A stretch of DNA of 64,000 nt from Aotearoamyces nothofagi (taxonomy: Eukaryota; Ascomycota; Leotiomycetes; Leotiales; Tympanidaceae), in contig JADDTR010000002.1 in NCBI GenBank assembly GCA_015345905.1, forward strand, positions 992,001 to 1,056,000. Reading direction: 5' to 3'. This document shows positions 1 through 10,227 of this stretch, in pieces; the stretch's first letter is position 1, and every line of letters starts with the position of its first letter. The notes below the pieces were generated by a model. The model saw only the letters and a list, made by a program, of their open reading frames with translations, had not been told where the DNA came from and did not search any database. The position numbers and the translations under genes were made by a program.

Positions 1-111
1 AAGGATTGTCTCGATTCCGCCCAAGATTAAATATCTGATAGCCGGCCCTATCCTCAGTCACGATCTTCCCATTCCACCCCAAATAATGGAGACGAGTATA
101 GATTGAGGCTG

Positions 112-2915
112 ATGGCTCCGCCGTCCCTGAATTATCCTCCACAGCCGATTGAGATTGACCCATCTTACCAAAGGCCGTCAGGTCCTTACTCGCCGTGGGA
201 GTCAAACACATCATTCTCCTATGGCCAGAACCCACCGAGGACCGTTCAAGCTCTCCTAGACCCTTTCGTTTCTCAGTCTGGTGATCAGGATCCATTAATC
301 AACTGGTATAAGGGTAACGATGGTCCTTGGGTTCCCAGAGGAACTGTACCAGAGGTTTCAGCAGAGGAGAGAGCACCCCAAAGGAACCACTCCACAGGTA
401 CCCATACCCCAGGAGCCTTTCTTGGAAGCCATTGCAGGGAAGGGATTCCATCTGAAAATGGGAGTATCCCATTTGGACCTACTCATTCGGACTCAGGATA
501 TGGCTCTATCCAGATGGAGAATGCTTCAGTCCGGAGCAACGATGTGCTAAATCAAAGCCTGGATGATCAAAATCATCGTAATCGTGCCCTTGACGTGCAA
601 CAGGTAAACCATGGAGCGAATATATCTGCAAATCACGAAATGGGGACAGCTATGGAGAGGATCTCAATAACAGGATCCATGACATTGCGCTGTCAGGATT
701 GCCAAAAACCGGTCAAGACCAATTCTGAACTGAAGTAATACCTCCAAATTAAGTACAAGCGAAAAAGCTAAGCATGACAGAAAACACAAATTGCGTCACA
801 CAAAACCTTTCACTTGCAAGCATCTTGGATGTCCTAGAACCGAGGGCTTTAGTACCCCAAATGATCTCGACAGGCATACCAGAAGCAAGCACCCTGAAGA
901 TCAACTTCGAATGAAGTCATATCGCTGCCTCGTTCCTCGGTGTAAATCCAAGGACAAGGTTTGGCCCCGGCTAGACAACTTTCGAAGTCATCTCAAGCGG
1001 GTTCATCAGATACAGGACGCTGAATTAGATGATCATGCAGACTTGTAAGTCGCCATTTGTACAGGATCCCTAGCCTTTACTGACACTGAGACAAAGGGAC
1101 GATTTGGAATCACAAGTTAGACCGCCACCAAAACGCAAACTAGATACTGAGCCAGTATGGTCTCTCCAGAATAGGACACCGCACGTTCAGGAAGTACAAG
1201 ACTTAAGACATAGTCCATTTAGGCAGGATCACCAGATTGGATGGAACCCCAACTTTCAAATGTCAATGAACCATTTGGCTACTGGAATAGATAGCCATGC
1301 CACTATGGCAGGGCTCGCACCAGTTGGACCCTGTGAGCCTGAGAGAGAGCCGCCACATGAAGGCCTCAGAGGATTGGATTTTGCCAAAAGGACGCTGGAA
1401 GTGGATGATAATGATGGGAGCCTAAGAGAAAGTGACGGACTTGATCCAGCTAGGCAGATTGATAGCCCCGTGATCTCATCTACCATGGCTTCCGAACATT
1501 CTTCAGCAGCTAATGTTCAACCCGAAGAAATGCGGATAGGTAAGCCTACTACAAAGTCTAAGGCTCACGCGGAAGGTCCTAGTTTTGAAGAATCTCTTAC
1601 TGCCGGACTTTCTCATTCTACGATTAGAGATTCTGTAAGATCCGATCTAGGAGCCAAGAGCTTGCACTGCAATGGCCTGAATAATATGGAGACTAACAGG
1701 GGAACCCCGAGGTGCATTGGCTGTTACGAGTCGTCTATGCCAAGTCCGATAACTCTCCCCCTTGGCCCTATCGACCAGTCTTTCTCCTTTGGCAACTTAT
1801 CGGCTTTCGGACTCGACTTCAAGTCTTCTAATGTCCAGCTCTGCGATTTAGTTAAAATTCTCGATGTCGCCGGATATGTGGTACGGAAACGCGACCAATT
1901 ATCTACAGACAACAATCATCTGAAGGAACGGAGATCAGGAAAAATCAACAAAAGGCGTGAGAATAAGATACCGTGTTCACAGTGTTCGAAATTCAGTGGA
2001 CGTCCTTGCGAGATGAAGTATGCAACAACCCTAGCCACCTAGGAGCTTCACTAATCTAGCAACAGAAAGCACATGAAACGGCATCAGCGGCCCTATGGCT
2101 GTACATTCCCCAAGTGTACAAAGGCATTTGGAAGTAAAAATGATTGGAAGCGTCATGAGAACTCGCAACACTACCAGCATGGCATCTGGCGGTGTGATCA
2201 CCTAGTCGATGACCAGAAATGCTCGAACGTTTCTAATGACCTTGAGTCTTTAAAAGTACATCTTATTGAGGACCACGAGATCGACGAACAAGATCTAGTC
2301 ATACATACGACTGATTCACAGCACACAGGTCCATATGTCCAGGGCATATTCTGGTGTGGATTTTGCAAGACAACCATTAATTTGGGCCAACACGGCAACG
2401 ATGCCAGGAACGCGCGCTTCAACCATATTGATGACCACTTTATGGGCCGTGGTAAACCTAAACAGTCAATCACGGAATGGTCACCAGAAAATCTCCAGGA
2501 ACAAGCTCTACCATCAACCGGGACATCATCCAAAAGTGCCAACGATGATAAATCTGAGCATATTGAGGCATCTGGATCTAGCAGGGACTGTTACAGCTCT
2601 CCTGAAGATGATTTTGGAAATTCTCAAATAGAATTCGATCCTATTTCTCGAAAGATTTGTAGTGATGACCACCTGAACTCCAAGTCAAAAAGGCAACGTC
2701 GGAAGCCCAAGGGCGAGCTGAGAATATTCTGCGTTAGTATTTTGGGCCTACTAACCATTGAAAGAATTGGGATGCTAACCGTGATGCAGTGTGAATGTAA
2801 GCAGCACTACAATCCTAAGACCGATGCAGCATGCAGTTACGACGATCATCGTTTTTGCGACCGGTGTCCAAAAGGCATGATCTCTGCGAATGGACGACAG
2901 GAGCAAATGCTATGA
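112..2915 (+). CDS. C2H2 zinc-finger protein with two finger clusters and a C-terminal Cys knuckle (5' end possibly outside the window)
   Basis: I assemble five exons: 112-734, 781-1044, 1097-2017, 2066-2732 and 2790-2915 (about 866 aa). Each join keeps frame and rebuilds a finger; for example joins 1 and 3 complete a C-x2-C...H-x3-H finger. The first cluster (about residues 195-290) has three C2H2 fingers. The second (about 590-690) includes the motif FGSKNDWKRH followed by WRC. The tail (about 825-866) carries CEC, C, C-x2-C spacing like a small zinc knuckle. The middle is Ser/Pro-rich and polar. The exon 3 acceptor could be GAG at 1090 or, better placed after the branch site TACTGAC, AAG at 1096. 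The frame is open upstream of ATG 112 to a stop at 28-30 and looks coding, so an earlier exon may lie off the left edge. It is probably a nuclear DNA-binding regulator, with target unknown. The second cluster resembles the neighbour at 5517. Confidence 0.7.
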
Positions 2916-3570
2916 TGAATTTCCATTTTTGAAGTTTCTATATAAAGAATGCCTATAGAGACAATCCTTGTATAATACTCCTTTTTAACGCCGGTGGAAG
3001 TATGGCGGCACTTTCGTTCAATAGGCGCTGGAAGTCTCTTGGATGGTGTATGGGTGGAGTTCTATATACTGGGGAGCTACTGGCCAACTATTTTGCATAT
3101 CAAGAATGAATATCAAGATCCACACGATAGCCAACTACTGTACACTTCTATAACGGGGCACGTTTTACCCACGTGAGTGAGTAGAGAAGAAGAAACAATC
3201 CGCCCCATCTCGGTTTCAAGTAGAGCAGTCGAACAGATGTAAGCGGCGCCATAGAGGGGCCACATAGCAAAAGCCTCAGCCGCAGCTGAAAAAGATCAAC
3301 TCAGGATATGTGTCCAAAGTTGGAAGCTGCCTTGAATCTGCGATGGTGCCCGTGGTGCCTAGCCGGCTGCTGGATAACAAACATGATATCAGAAGTCGGT
3401 TGGAAAGGCACGAAAGGGTATGTGTCCCAGTGATCAGCACTAACTGAAGCGCCGATTGACGCCTGCCTCTTCTAGCATCGTGCAACGAGCAGCAAGGCAT
3501 GCTTGCCAACAGCAAACAGCAACAGCCAAGCTGCTCGAACACGTCGTGATTGCATATGCGTGTATGTCTG

Positions 3571-3608
3571 TATATATATATATATATATATGAATCAATC
3601 AATCAATC
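3571..3608. repeat. TA dinucleotide run followed by AATC tetranucleotides
   Basis: About ten TA units at 3571-3591 are followed directly by four AATC-type units. This is an ordinary microsatellite in non-coding DNA. Confidence 0.9.
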
Positions 3609-3780
3609 ATGCTTGCTATCCCGCGAGTTCGTAGAGTCTAGGAGGCACCTGCACTGAGCAAGCAAGTCGGGGGAGGCGGAGCCACCCGCATATCCGCAGC
3701 CAGTGAGGCTGTACTGAGGTTAACGAGTCAGTTATATGTCAAGGTCCTTAGAGTGAAGTGGAGTGGAGTTTATGGAGTTT

Positions 3781-3810
3781 ACTGTACTGTACCGTACTGT
3801 ACCGTACCGT
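3781..3810. repeat. ACTGT/ACCGT pentamer run
   Basis: Six pentamers alternate between ACTGT and ACCGT. It lies in the intergenic region and overlaps no supported gene. Confidence 0.85.
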
Positions 3811-4474
3811 AATCCTGCGTGTCCTATAATCTGTAACTGCGTAGGGACGGAGGTTTCGCTTTTAGCGATCTCGCTCATGAACATGGCCTGTGGCCTGCGG
3901 CCTGGGGCACCTCGCATACAGTACAGCCTACCGTGCCTCCTACCACTCTACTTTACCTGCCTTCCCTCCCTACCTACCTTCAATACCTTATACTCGCTAC
4001 TTCGTAGACTGTACGAAGATCCTTCAGCGCCATAGCACTCATGTATCGACAACGCCATTTTCCTTCTCCACGCCGTGCAAGCTGCTGAACTCCGGGGTGC
4101 CTCTACACGCTGTCTGCTCTGAAAAGCTATGTTCTACGGTGTTGGCTTTGTAGCCGCTGTGGAAGCACACTCGGTCTAGAACAAGGCCAATTACGACGGC
4201 TTGATTGCAAGGTGCCATTTGCGCTGGGGGCCTGGGGGCCAGCTTTCCCGCTTCTACAAAGTGTGCACATATTGGAGACTTCAGCTTCGGGCATCACAAA
4301 GAACGCCCTACCAGTTCACAACCCTGCCCTACGAGGGGCTCGCGACGTTATGGGCGGCCTGATGGCGTAGCCAGTAGTGCTGTATCGAAGCTTCGAAGGT
4401 CACTGCCGCACCATGTCCAGGGGACGGATATGCAAGAAACTTCATTTTTAGTCACCGGGCGGCGATGCTTTAGA

Positions 4475-4506
4475 GTCCTGGCGTCCTGGCGTCCTGGCGT
4501 CCTGGT
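4475..4506. repeat. 8-bp tandem repeat GTCCTGGC, four copies
   Basis: Three exact copies and one with a single change (GTCCTGGT) lie head to tail in non-coding DNA. Confidence 0.85.
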
Positions 4507-5516
4507 GTCCACGGCGTCCTGCAAGCCGACGCTGTGATACTGGTGCAGAAGAAGTGCCACGAGTGCCTAAAGTGGCACCTGTCTGCCTCGCCGAAGATGC
4601 AACATCCAGCGGTCCCTGCGTACGCAATTGGAGCAACAGCCGAACAGCTTCCACCGCTCCCTGAAAAGGATCCAACAAGCGATGTCAAGGTGATCCCCTT
4701 TGCTGACGGCACGCCCAGGATTAGCCACCCACCCGCTCGCCCACTCACTTATGGAGCACGCAGAGCACGCCGAGCACGCAGCGCACTGGCTCCCTCACTA
4801 TTGATCGGCATGGAGTCTGCAGACCGCAGACAGTAGACCGCAGACATTGGCAGGCCGTGGTATTTGTAAACTCGTGCATTGCCCTGTGCTTTGCCTTGAG
4901 GAGAGGCGCAGCCAGCAAGCTGACAAGCCCCTCTCACATATTCATATTCTCCGTACTCGCCCATTACCAGACACTGCAGGGGCCTGCATCATGCAGGCCG
5001 GTGAGTGGTTCGGGCTGCAGGGACGTAGCAATCATCAAGTATCAGCTATTACTACTACACACAAGCGTCAACTCCTCGACTTGAGGCTCTTACGGCACGG
5101 CCCAGGAATTTGACGTGGATTCCTTATGGTCGGTGATTGGGGGCTTTGCTTTATTTATTATCTTGTTGCTCCTCTCTCTGTTTCCTTTGCTGCGCCTTCT
5201 ACTATTACTACTCATTCTATTGCTTCGCCTCAAGTCCTAGGTCTGATACATAATCAGTGATCTCATATTTATACTCTATAGGACTGAATTGCATGGTTAC
5301 ATTCAGTTCCTCGAGCTAACCAAATCCTATATTTTGCCCTACCCTTCTCAGCTCGCTGCTATATTACTTCTCCTCGACTTTCCCTACACTCCCCATCACA
5401 CTTCTGTTGCCAGTTGCTCAGGGCTTTCGGAATTTAACACAGCAATAGCGACACAAGATCGAGTGTTTCGCTTCATCGAGATCTAAACCGTCACAGGTTG
5501 CGCCACACTAAACAAA

Positions 5517-7157
5517 ATGGCCTATCAAACCCCATACTGGGATGCCCCCGGAATGCCTTTTGCTTACCATACGATGAACTCTCAAATCTACGTGTCTGAA
5601 GAACTACCAGTGGAGACCGGACAACAATGGGATGCTAATATCGATCCGTTCTTGCGTAGCACTAATCACTTGGTGTTCCAAGGGTTGAACACACAACCCA
5701 TGGAGCGGTTTCTGAATCAGTCTGAGAAGGCCTTGTTTACTGTTGGTCACACTCACCTATATCAGCCACAATCGTACCAACTGGATTTTAACAAGCCATA
5801 TGAAGCTACGGCTCCTATTCCATATATGTGCGAGCAACGAAGATGCTCACCATCATCTCCTTCCGGAGAAAGCCCATCCGACTGTAGTAGCGACTTGTGT
5901 CCACCATTCGAAAATGAGCGTTTCCAGGACCAGTGCCAGCAACAGTATGATGGATACTCACTCTCACGATCTCTTTCTGGAAATAGCCAGAGCCTTCCGG
6001 ACCTGGTCTGGCCTCGCAGAGTTCAGGTCCAGGAACCGATTGTGCACATTGGACATATAAATCTAAGCGACGTCCAAGGTATCCCAGATCCTCAGGAAGT
6101 AACATTCCAAGAAGATGAGGGTTATATGGATCTTGATACCAAGGTAGACGTTGCTAATGAAGTTGGGACACGAAACGACAAGGCTAATAGTTTCATCCGC
6201 CATTCTTGTCAGTCGATGGATGAAGGGCTTGGGCAGTCTCTTAAAGGCGATGGCTCACCAGAGCCTGGATTTATTGTGAAGCCAGAGGTCACAGTTACCG
6301 ATCAGGAAGATGATGAAGTCGATACCGAGGTTGATCCAGAGGATGTTCCAGTCCCAGAAGTTGATGAAGACGATACGGAGTACAATCCGAAAGCACCAAG
6401 CAAGCGTCGGCGCACATCAAGACCATCTTCCACTTCCCTAGCTGTCAAAAAGGCGAAGGTGAACAAGAATACAAAGAGTAGCAAGGCTCACCATCAATGC
6501 AAGTTTTGCAAATATACTGCAAAAGACAACACTTCTCTCGTCAAGCACATTACTAGTGCTCACACCCGCGTATATACATGTGCCTTTGGCTTTGCCGGTT
6601 GTCCCAGTACATTTGGGAGCAAGAACGAATGGAAGAGACATGTTTCATCCCAGCATCTTAGCCTGTACTTCTGGCGTTGTGAGCAAGGCGGATGTGGTGA
6701 TGGTCACTCGCACTCCTCGAAGAATTCAGTCCCAAAGTGCAGCGAGTTTAATCGCAAAGATCTGTTCACTCAGCATCTTCGTCGCATGCATGCTCCACAT
6801 GCAGTCAAGCGTCAGAACCAAAAGGTTCTGGAATGGGAGGATAAAGTCAAGGATTTACAGACGACTTGTAGGAAGGTTAGACGCGATCCACCAACCAAAA
6901 CAAGATGCCCCGTCGATGCATGCGGAACTATTTTTGACGGTCTTACAAGCTGGGATGATCGCATGGAGCATGTTGGGAAGCATTTGGAGAAGGCTGGTAC
7001 TTCCAATGCATCAAAGGAGGTCATCGATCAGGGCAACGATGAGTTCACTATTGACTGGGCCTTGAGAGAGAGGATTATTGAGAGAAAGCTCAATGGAGGA
7101 TACCAACTTTGCTATGGCGAGGTGGGGGATGTTGATGCAGATGGAGAGGCTGAATGA
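5517..7157 (+). CDS. C2H2 zinc-finger protein, likely transcription regulator
   Basis: A single open exon of 546 aa starts at an ATG in good context (aacaaaATGG). Residues 1-320 are polar with an acidic stretch (about 265-290) and a basic, nuclear-signal-like stretch (KRRR, then KKAK, about 295-315). Residues about 323-430 carry C2H2-type fingers: C-x2-C...H-x4-H, then C-x4-C...H-x4-H containing FGSKNEWKRH and a WRC finger. A last Cys pair (CPVDAC, about 467-472) with two histidines follows. The same FGSKN(D/E)WKRH core occurs in the second cluster of the gene at 112-2915, so the two are related neighbours on one strand. The fungal family is recognisable but not functionally characterised to my knowledge. 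DNA binding is inferred. Confidence 0.8.
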   Translation: MAYQTPYWDAPGMPFAYHTMNSQIYVSEELPVETGQQWDANIDPFLRSTNHLVFQGLNTQPMERFLNQSEKALFTVGHTHLYQPQSYQLDFNKPYEATAPIPYMCEQRRCSPSSPSGESPSDCSSDLCPPFENERFQDQCQQQYDGYSLSRSLSGNSQSLPDLVWPRRVQVQEPIVHIGHINLSDVQGIPDPQEVTFQEDEGYMDLDTKVDVANEVGTRNDKANSFIRHSCQSMDEGLGQSLKGDGSPEPGFIVKPEVTVTDQEDDEVDTEVDPEDVPVPEVDEDDTEYNPKAPSKRRRTSRPSSTSLAVKKAKVNKNTKSSKAHHQCKFCKYTAKDNTSLVKHITSAHTRVYTCAFGFAGCPSTFGSKNEWKRHVSSQHLSLYFWRCEQGGCGDGHSHSSKNSVPKCSEFNRKDLFTQHLRRMHAPHAVKRQNQKVLEWEDKVKDLQTTCRKVRRDPPTKTRCPVDACGTIFDGLTSWDDRMEHVGKHLEKAGTSNASKEVIDQGNDEFTIDWALRERIIERKLNGGYQLCYGEVGDVDADGEAE

Positions 7158-7669
7158 TTGAATGACTAAAAAGGAAAATGTGTTACAACTATGATTCCGT
7201 TTGTCTTTTACGATCCGGCGTTAGTCTGCTGGAGAGCTGGGAATATTATTTAGATACCACAGTTTACGAGTTTCATTGGAAGGATGCAGACACCTATCAC
7301 AGCAATGGTTATAAGTGGTGAGTTTTAACGAATTTACGGCTTCATATAGCGTGTTGTATTTATGAAGATGAATAGATTATTGCTTGGAGGCTTCCACATC
7401 TATTTACTCTTCCATGACTTGTGCCTATTCCTTGACTTATAAGTTATGTAGTCTACGAAGAAAGAGCAAGAACTCTATTAGCTATCTATAATATCTCCTC
7501 CTAATGTGGTCGGGGTTGTACTATATACATAAGTATTTGAATTAATAAAAGAGTGCAGGACAGGTGATAAGACACACAAACGCTCTTGTCAATGACTACC
7601 AGAAAGATTTTATTCGTTTACAGCCACTCACTATTTCCAAAAAATCCTATTACCTTTGTCCTTGCCAGC
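7158..7669. other. AT-rich gap between convergent genes
   Basis: This 0.5-kb stretch lies between the stop codons of two converging genes. It is AT-rich and presumably holds both 3' untranslated regions. I see no gene or structured RNA in it. Confidence 0.6.
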
Positions 7670-10227
7670 CTACAAAGGCGGTGCATCCGGGTCTTCCATA
7701 CACTGATCGAGCCTCATGATGGTCTTGCCCGTGCTCTTGGCAATCTCGATAAACTGAGGCAAGTACGCTACCGTCGTGGAGTACAGGTAATGCATCACAA
7801 CCAGATTACCACCCTTGTCGACATCGGACTGGAAATTGGTGACCTGGTTCTCGGGCGTGGAGCTCAAGGCCCACAGCCAGTCCTGGCAATCGATACTCCA
7901 CTCGACGAACGTCGAACCGGGGACCAGGGCGGCGAGACGCTGGCGGACTCGTGCGCCCTCGGTGCCAAAAGGAGGGCGGAAGTACTTTGACGTTATGCCG
8001 AGCTGTGACTGGACGGCGTCGATGTCGTTGGAGAGCTCCCAGTCAATGGCAGCGAGGGATGGCAGGCCTTCCATGGGCGGGTGGGTGAAGGAGTGGTAGG
8101 CGATCTGATGGCCGAGGGAGTGCATTTCCTTGTAGACGTTTGTGAGGTTTGTGGATTGGTCGACGAGGGCGGCGCCAACGGTGAAGAAGGTGACTTTTAT
8201 GTCAGCAGAGCGCACGGAAGAGATGACTTGTTGAGCAAGGGTTGGGTCGCCATCGTCGATGGCGAAGGCGAAGGAGTTAGGACGTGTGCAGGAGAAGATT
8301 AGGGGGGATGTGGGAAGTTTCGAGGGCACCAGGAAGCCGGACGGGACAGTTTTGACGAGTTCGATCTTGCTGAATATACTAGCTGTGCTGCTGTAGAAAC
8401 CTTTAAGGGCTATGCCTACAGTCTGGGTTTTGTTGATTTCAAAATGGCTCATTGGGATGTAGACATCGGTCTTGGCGGTGTTGCTATAGCGTGATGCTTC
8501 GACCGAGTCCCACGTGAAGGGGAATGGGTTGATATCTTGGTTACAGGTTGGGTTGTGTTGTTGCAATGCGACGGTAAAAGCGTTACTTCCAGTAAAAGCT
8601 ATATGAAGATAGCTAGTGTCATCGGCAGAGAAATCTGAACAGCTGTCTGAAAGCTGAGAATACCACGAGAGATCGGAGTTGCCCTTCATGTTGATAGTCA
8701 TCTTGTTTGAAGCGAGAGTGTATGTTGTGGTATCATCTCCACCATGATAAAAACCAAGGTTGTTAGTGTCTGCATCTCCAAATGTATCTATTACAAAAGC
8801 TGTTGGTCCTGTAGTAGCTGGGATTGTCGATGAAGGCTCTACCACAGCTACAGTTGTTGGAATAGGATAGACTGAGGCAGTGCTTCCACAATAGAATTGT
8901 ATTGGACCAAAAGTAACTGCCTGTGTGAAACCAGAAAACAGTAACGCTATAAGGTGATCAGTATCCAGCCCAGAGAACTTGGTGAAAGGTAGCGAGTATT
9001 GTTTCTCAGTGCCATCAAAGGTCCATCCAAGATCTGTAGATGTGACATCATATACCGTAGGATTGTCGCTTGAGCATGCTGTACTTGTCTGCAGTTCAAC
9101 AGTAAGAACCACTCCAGCCGGAGCCTTGATTGTGAAAGCAATGCCTCCATATTTGTCTGTAGCTTTCACGCATCCAAACATGGTAAACCAATATGATGAA
9201 GAATCAACTGGAGTGAGGGTTACATGATTGTCAGCCACAATAACAGAAGTACTAGTATCAGCTCTATTCGCAACAGCCTCCATAGTTCCATCGTCGGACG
9301 ACGGTTGGTACAAGGCATTATAGAACAGGAACGTCAATCGAGATTGTGATGCAAAATCATCGATTAGTAAGTTTGTGCAAGTGCCACTCACAGCTGAACT
9401 AGTCGAAATTGATGTTATTGGCGTCGTAGAAGTTTTGACGCTGCCAGAAGTTGTCGTAGTAAGCTTAGAAGTCGAAGAAAGCTGGGTGCTGGAAGTTTTG
9501 CTAGTGGTTGATGAAGTAGATGCAGCTTCTGAGCTTGATTTGCTACTAGATGTAGATGAAGATTTGGTGCTTGAGCCGAGAACTAGTGATGAGGTAGTTT
9601 TAGATGTCGTAGTCCCTGCAACAGTACTCGAGCTCTCGGTAGAAGCGCCATCATTGGCACATACGAATTCAATTGTGCCGATCTCCCATGCTCCAGCAGT
9701 TAAAGACTCAAATACCAAAGATCCGATAGCATTCAGATTCGCTCCGGTAAAAGAGCTCAGCGAAATAGTGATTGTGTTGGCACTGCCGGTCGTCAGGGTG
9801 GTTGGTGTATAGTAATAGCTCGAGTATGTCGTTGAAGTGCATGATGTCATGGTCTGTAATTCCAGCGAGTAAGAGCCACCAGACGGGCCTTTGATAGAGA
9901 AGGTGATGGCATTGTATTGGTTCGTGGTTGCTGTTTGGCAGCCGAATGTCTCGTAGAAATAGCTGGACGTTGTGGCTGTAAATGTGATGTCCTTGTTCGC
10001 AGTATCGGCTTTGATATTGGTGGTTGTGCCATCATCTAGAGAACTATTAGAATTTTATGATATATAGAGCCGGGAAACATACCACTAGTGTATTCTCCTA
10101 AGGAATTGGTGTTTGTTGAGAACTCAGAAAAGTCGTCAATCAGAAGGTTACTTGAGCAGGCAGCACGAGCGACACCGCTGAAAGCAGCGGCGAGCAACGC
10201 CAGACTCGAAAAGATTGCGGTCTTCAT
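7670..10227 (-). CDS. Secreted CE4 polysaccharide deacetylase with three N-terminal repeat domains
   Basis: Two exons, 10227-10083 and 10035-7670 (836 aa), are joined over a 47-bp intron (GTATGT...CTCTAG). Residues 1-22 form a signal peptide ending at AHA-like ARA|AC. Three related beta-rich modules follow, two beginning C-x2-NLLIDDF and the third FVIDTF. A Ser/Thr-rich, probably O-glycosylated linker separates the first two. The last 200 residues are a NodB domain: motif 1 FAIDDGD, motif 2 HSFTH (the two metal-binding histidines), motif 3 RPPFG, motif 4 DCQDW and motif 5 VVMHY. CE4 enzymes remove acetyl groups from chitin and related polymers; all key residues appear present, so activity is expected. 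The enzyme probably acts on the cell wall or outside the cell. The repeats may bind polysaccharide, but that is inference from position only. Confidence 0.88.

Larger units (their letters stand above)
2916..5516. other. 2.6-kb intergenic region with simple repeats
   Basis: I see no convincing gene. The short open frames overlap on both strands and show no domain. The region holds a TA run, an ACTGTACCGT-type run and an 8-bp tandem repeat, each listed separately. The last 400 bases before 5517 are pyrimidine-rich and include TATA-like sequence near 5268-5280, consistent with the promoter and leader of the next gene. Confidence 0.6.
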
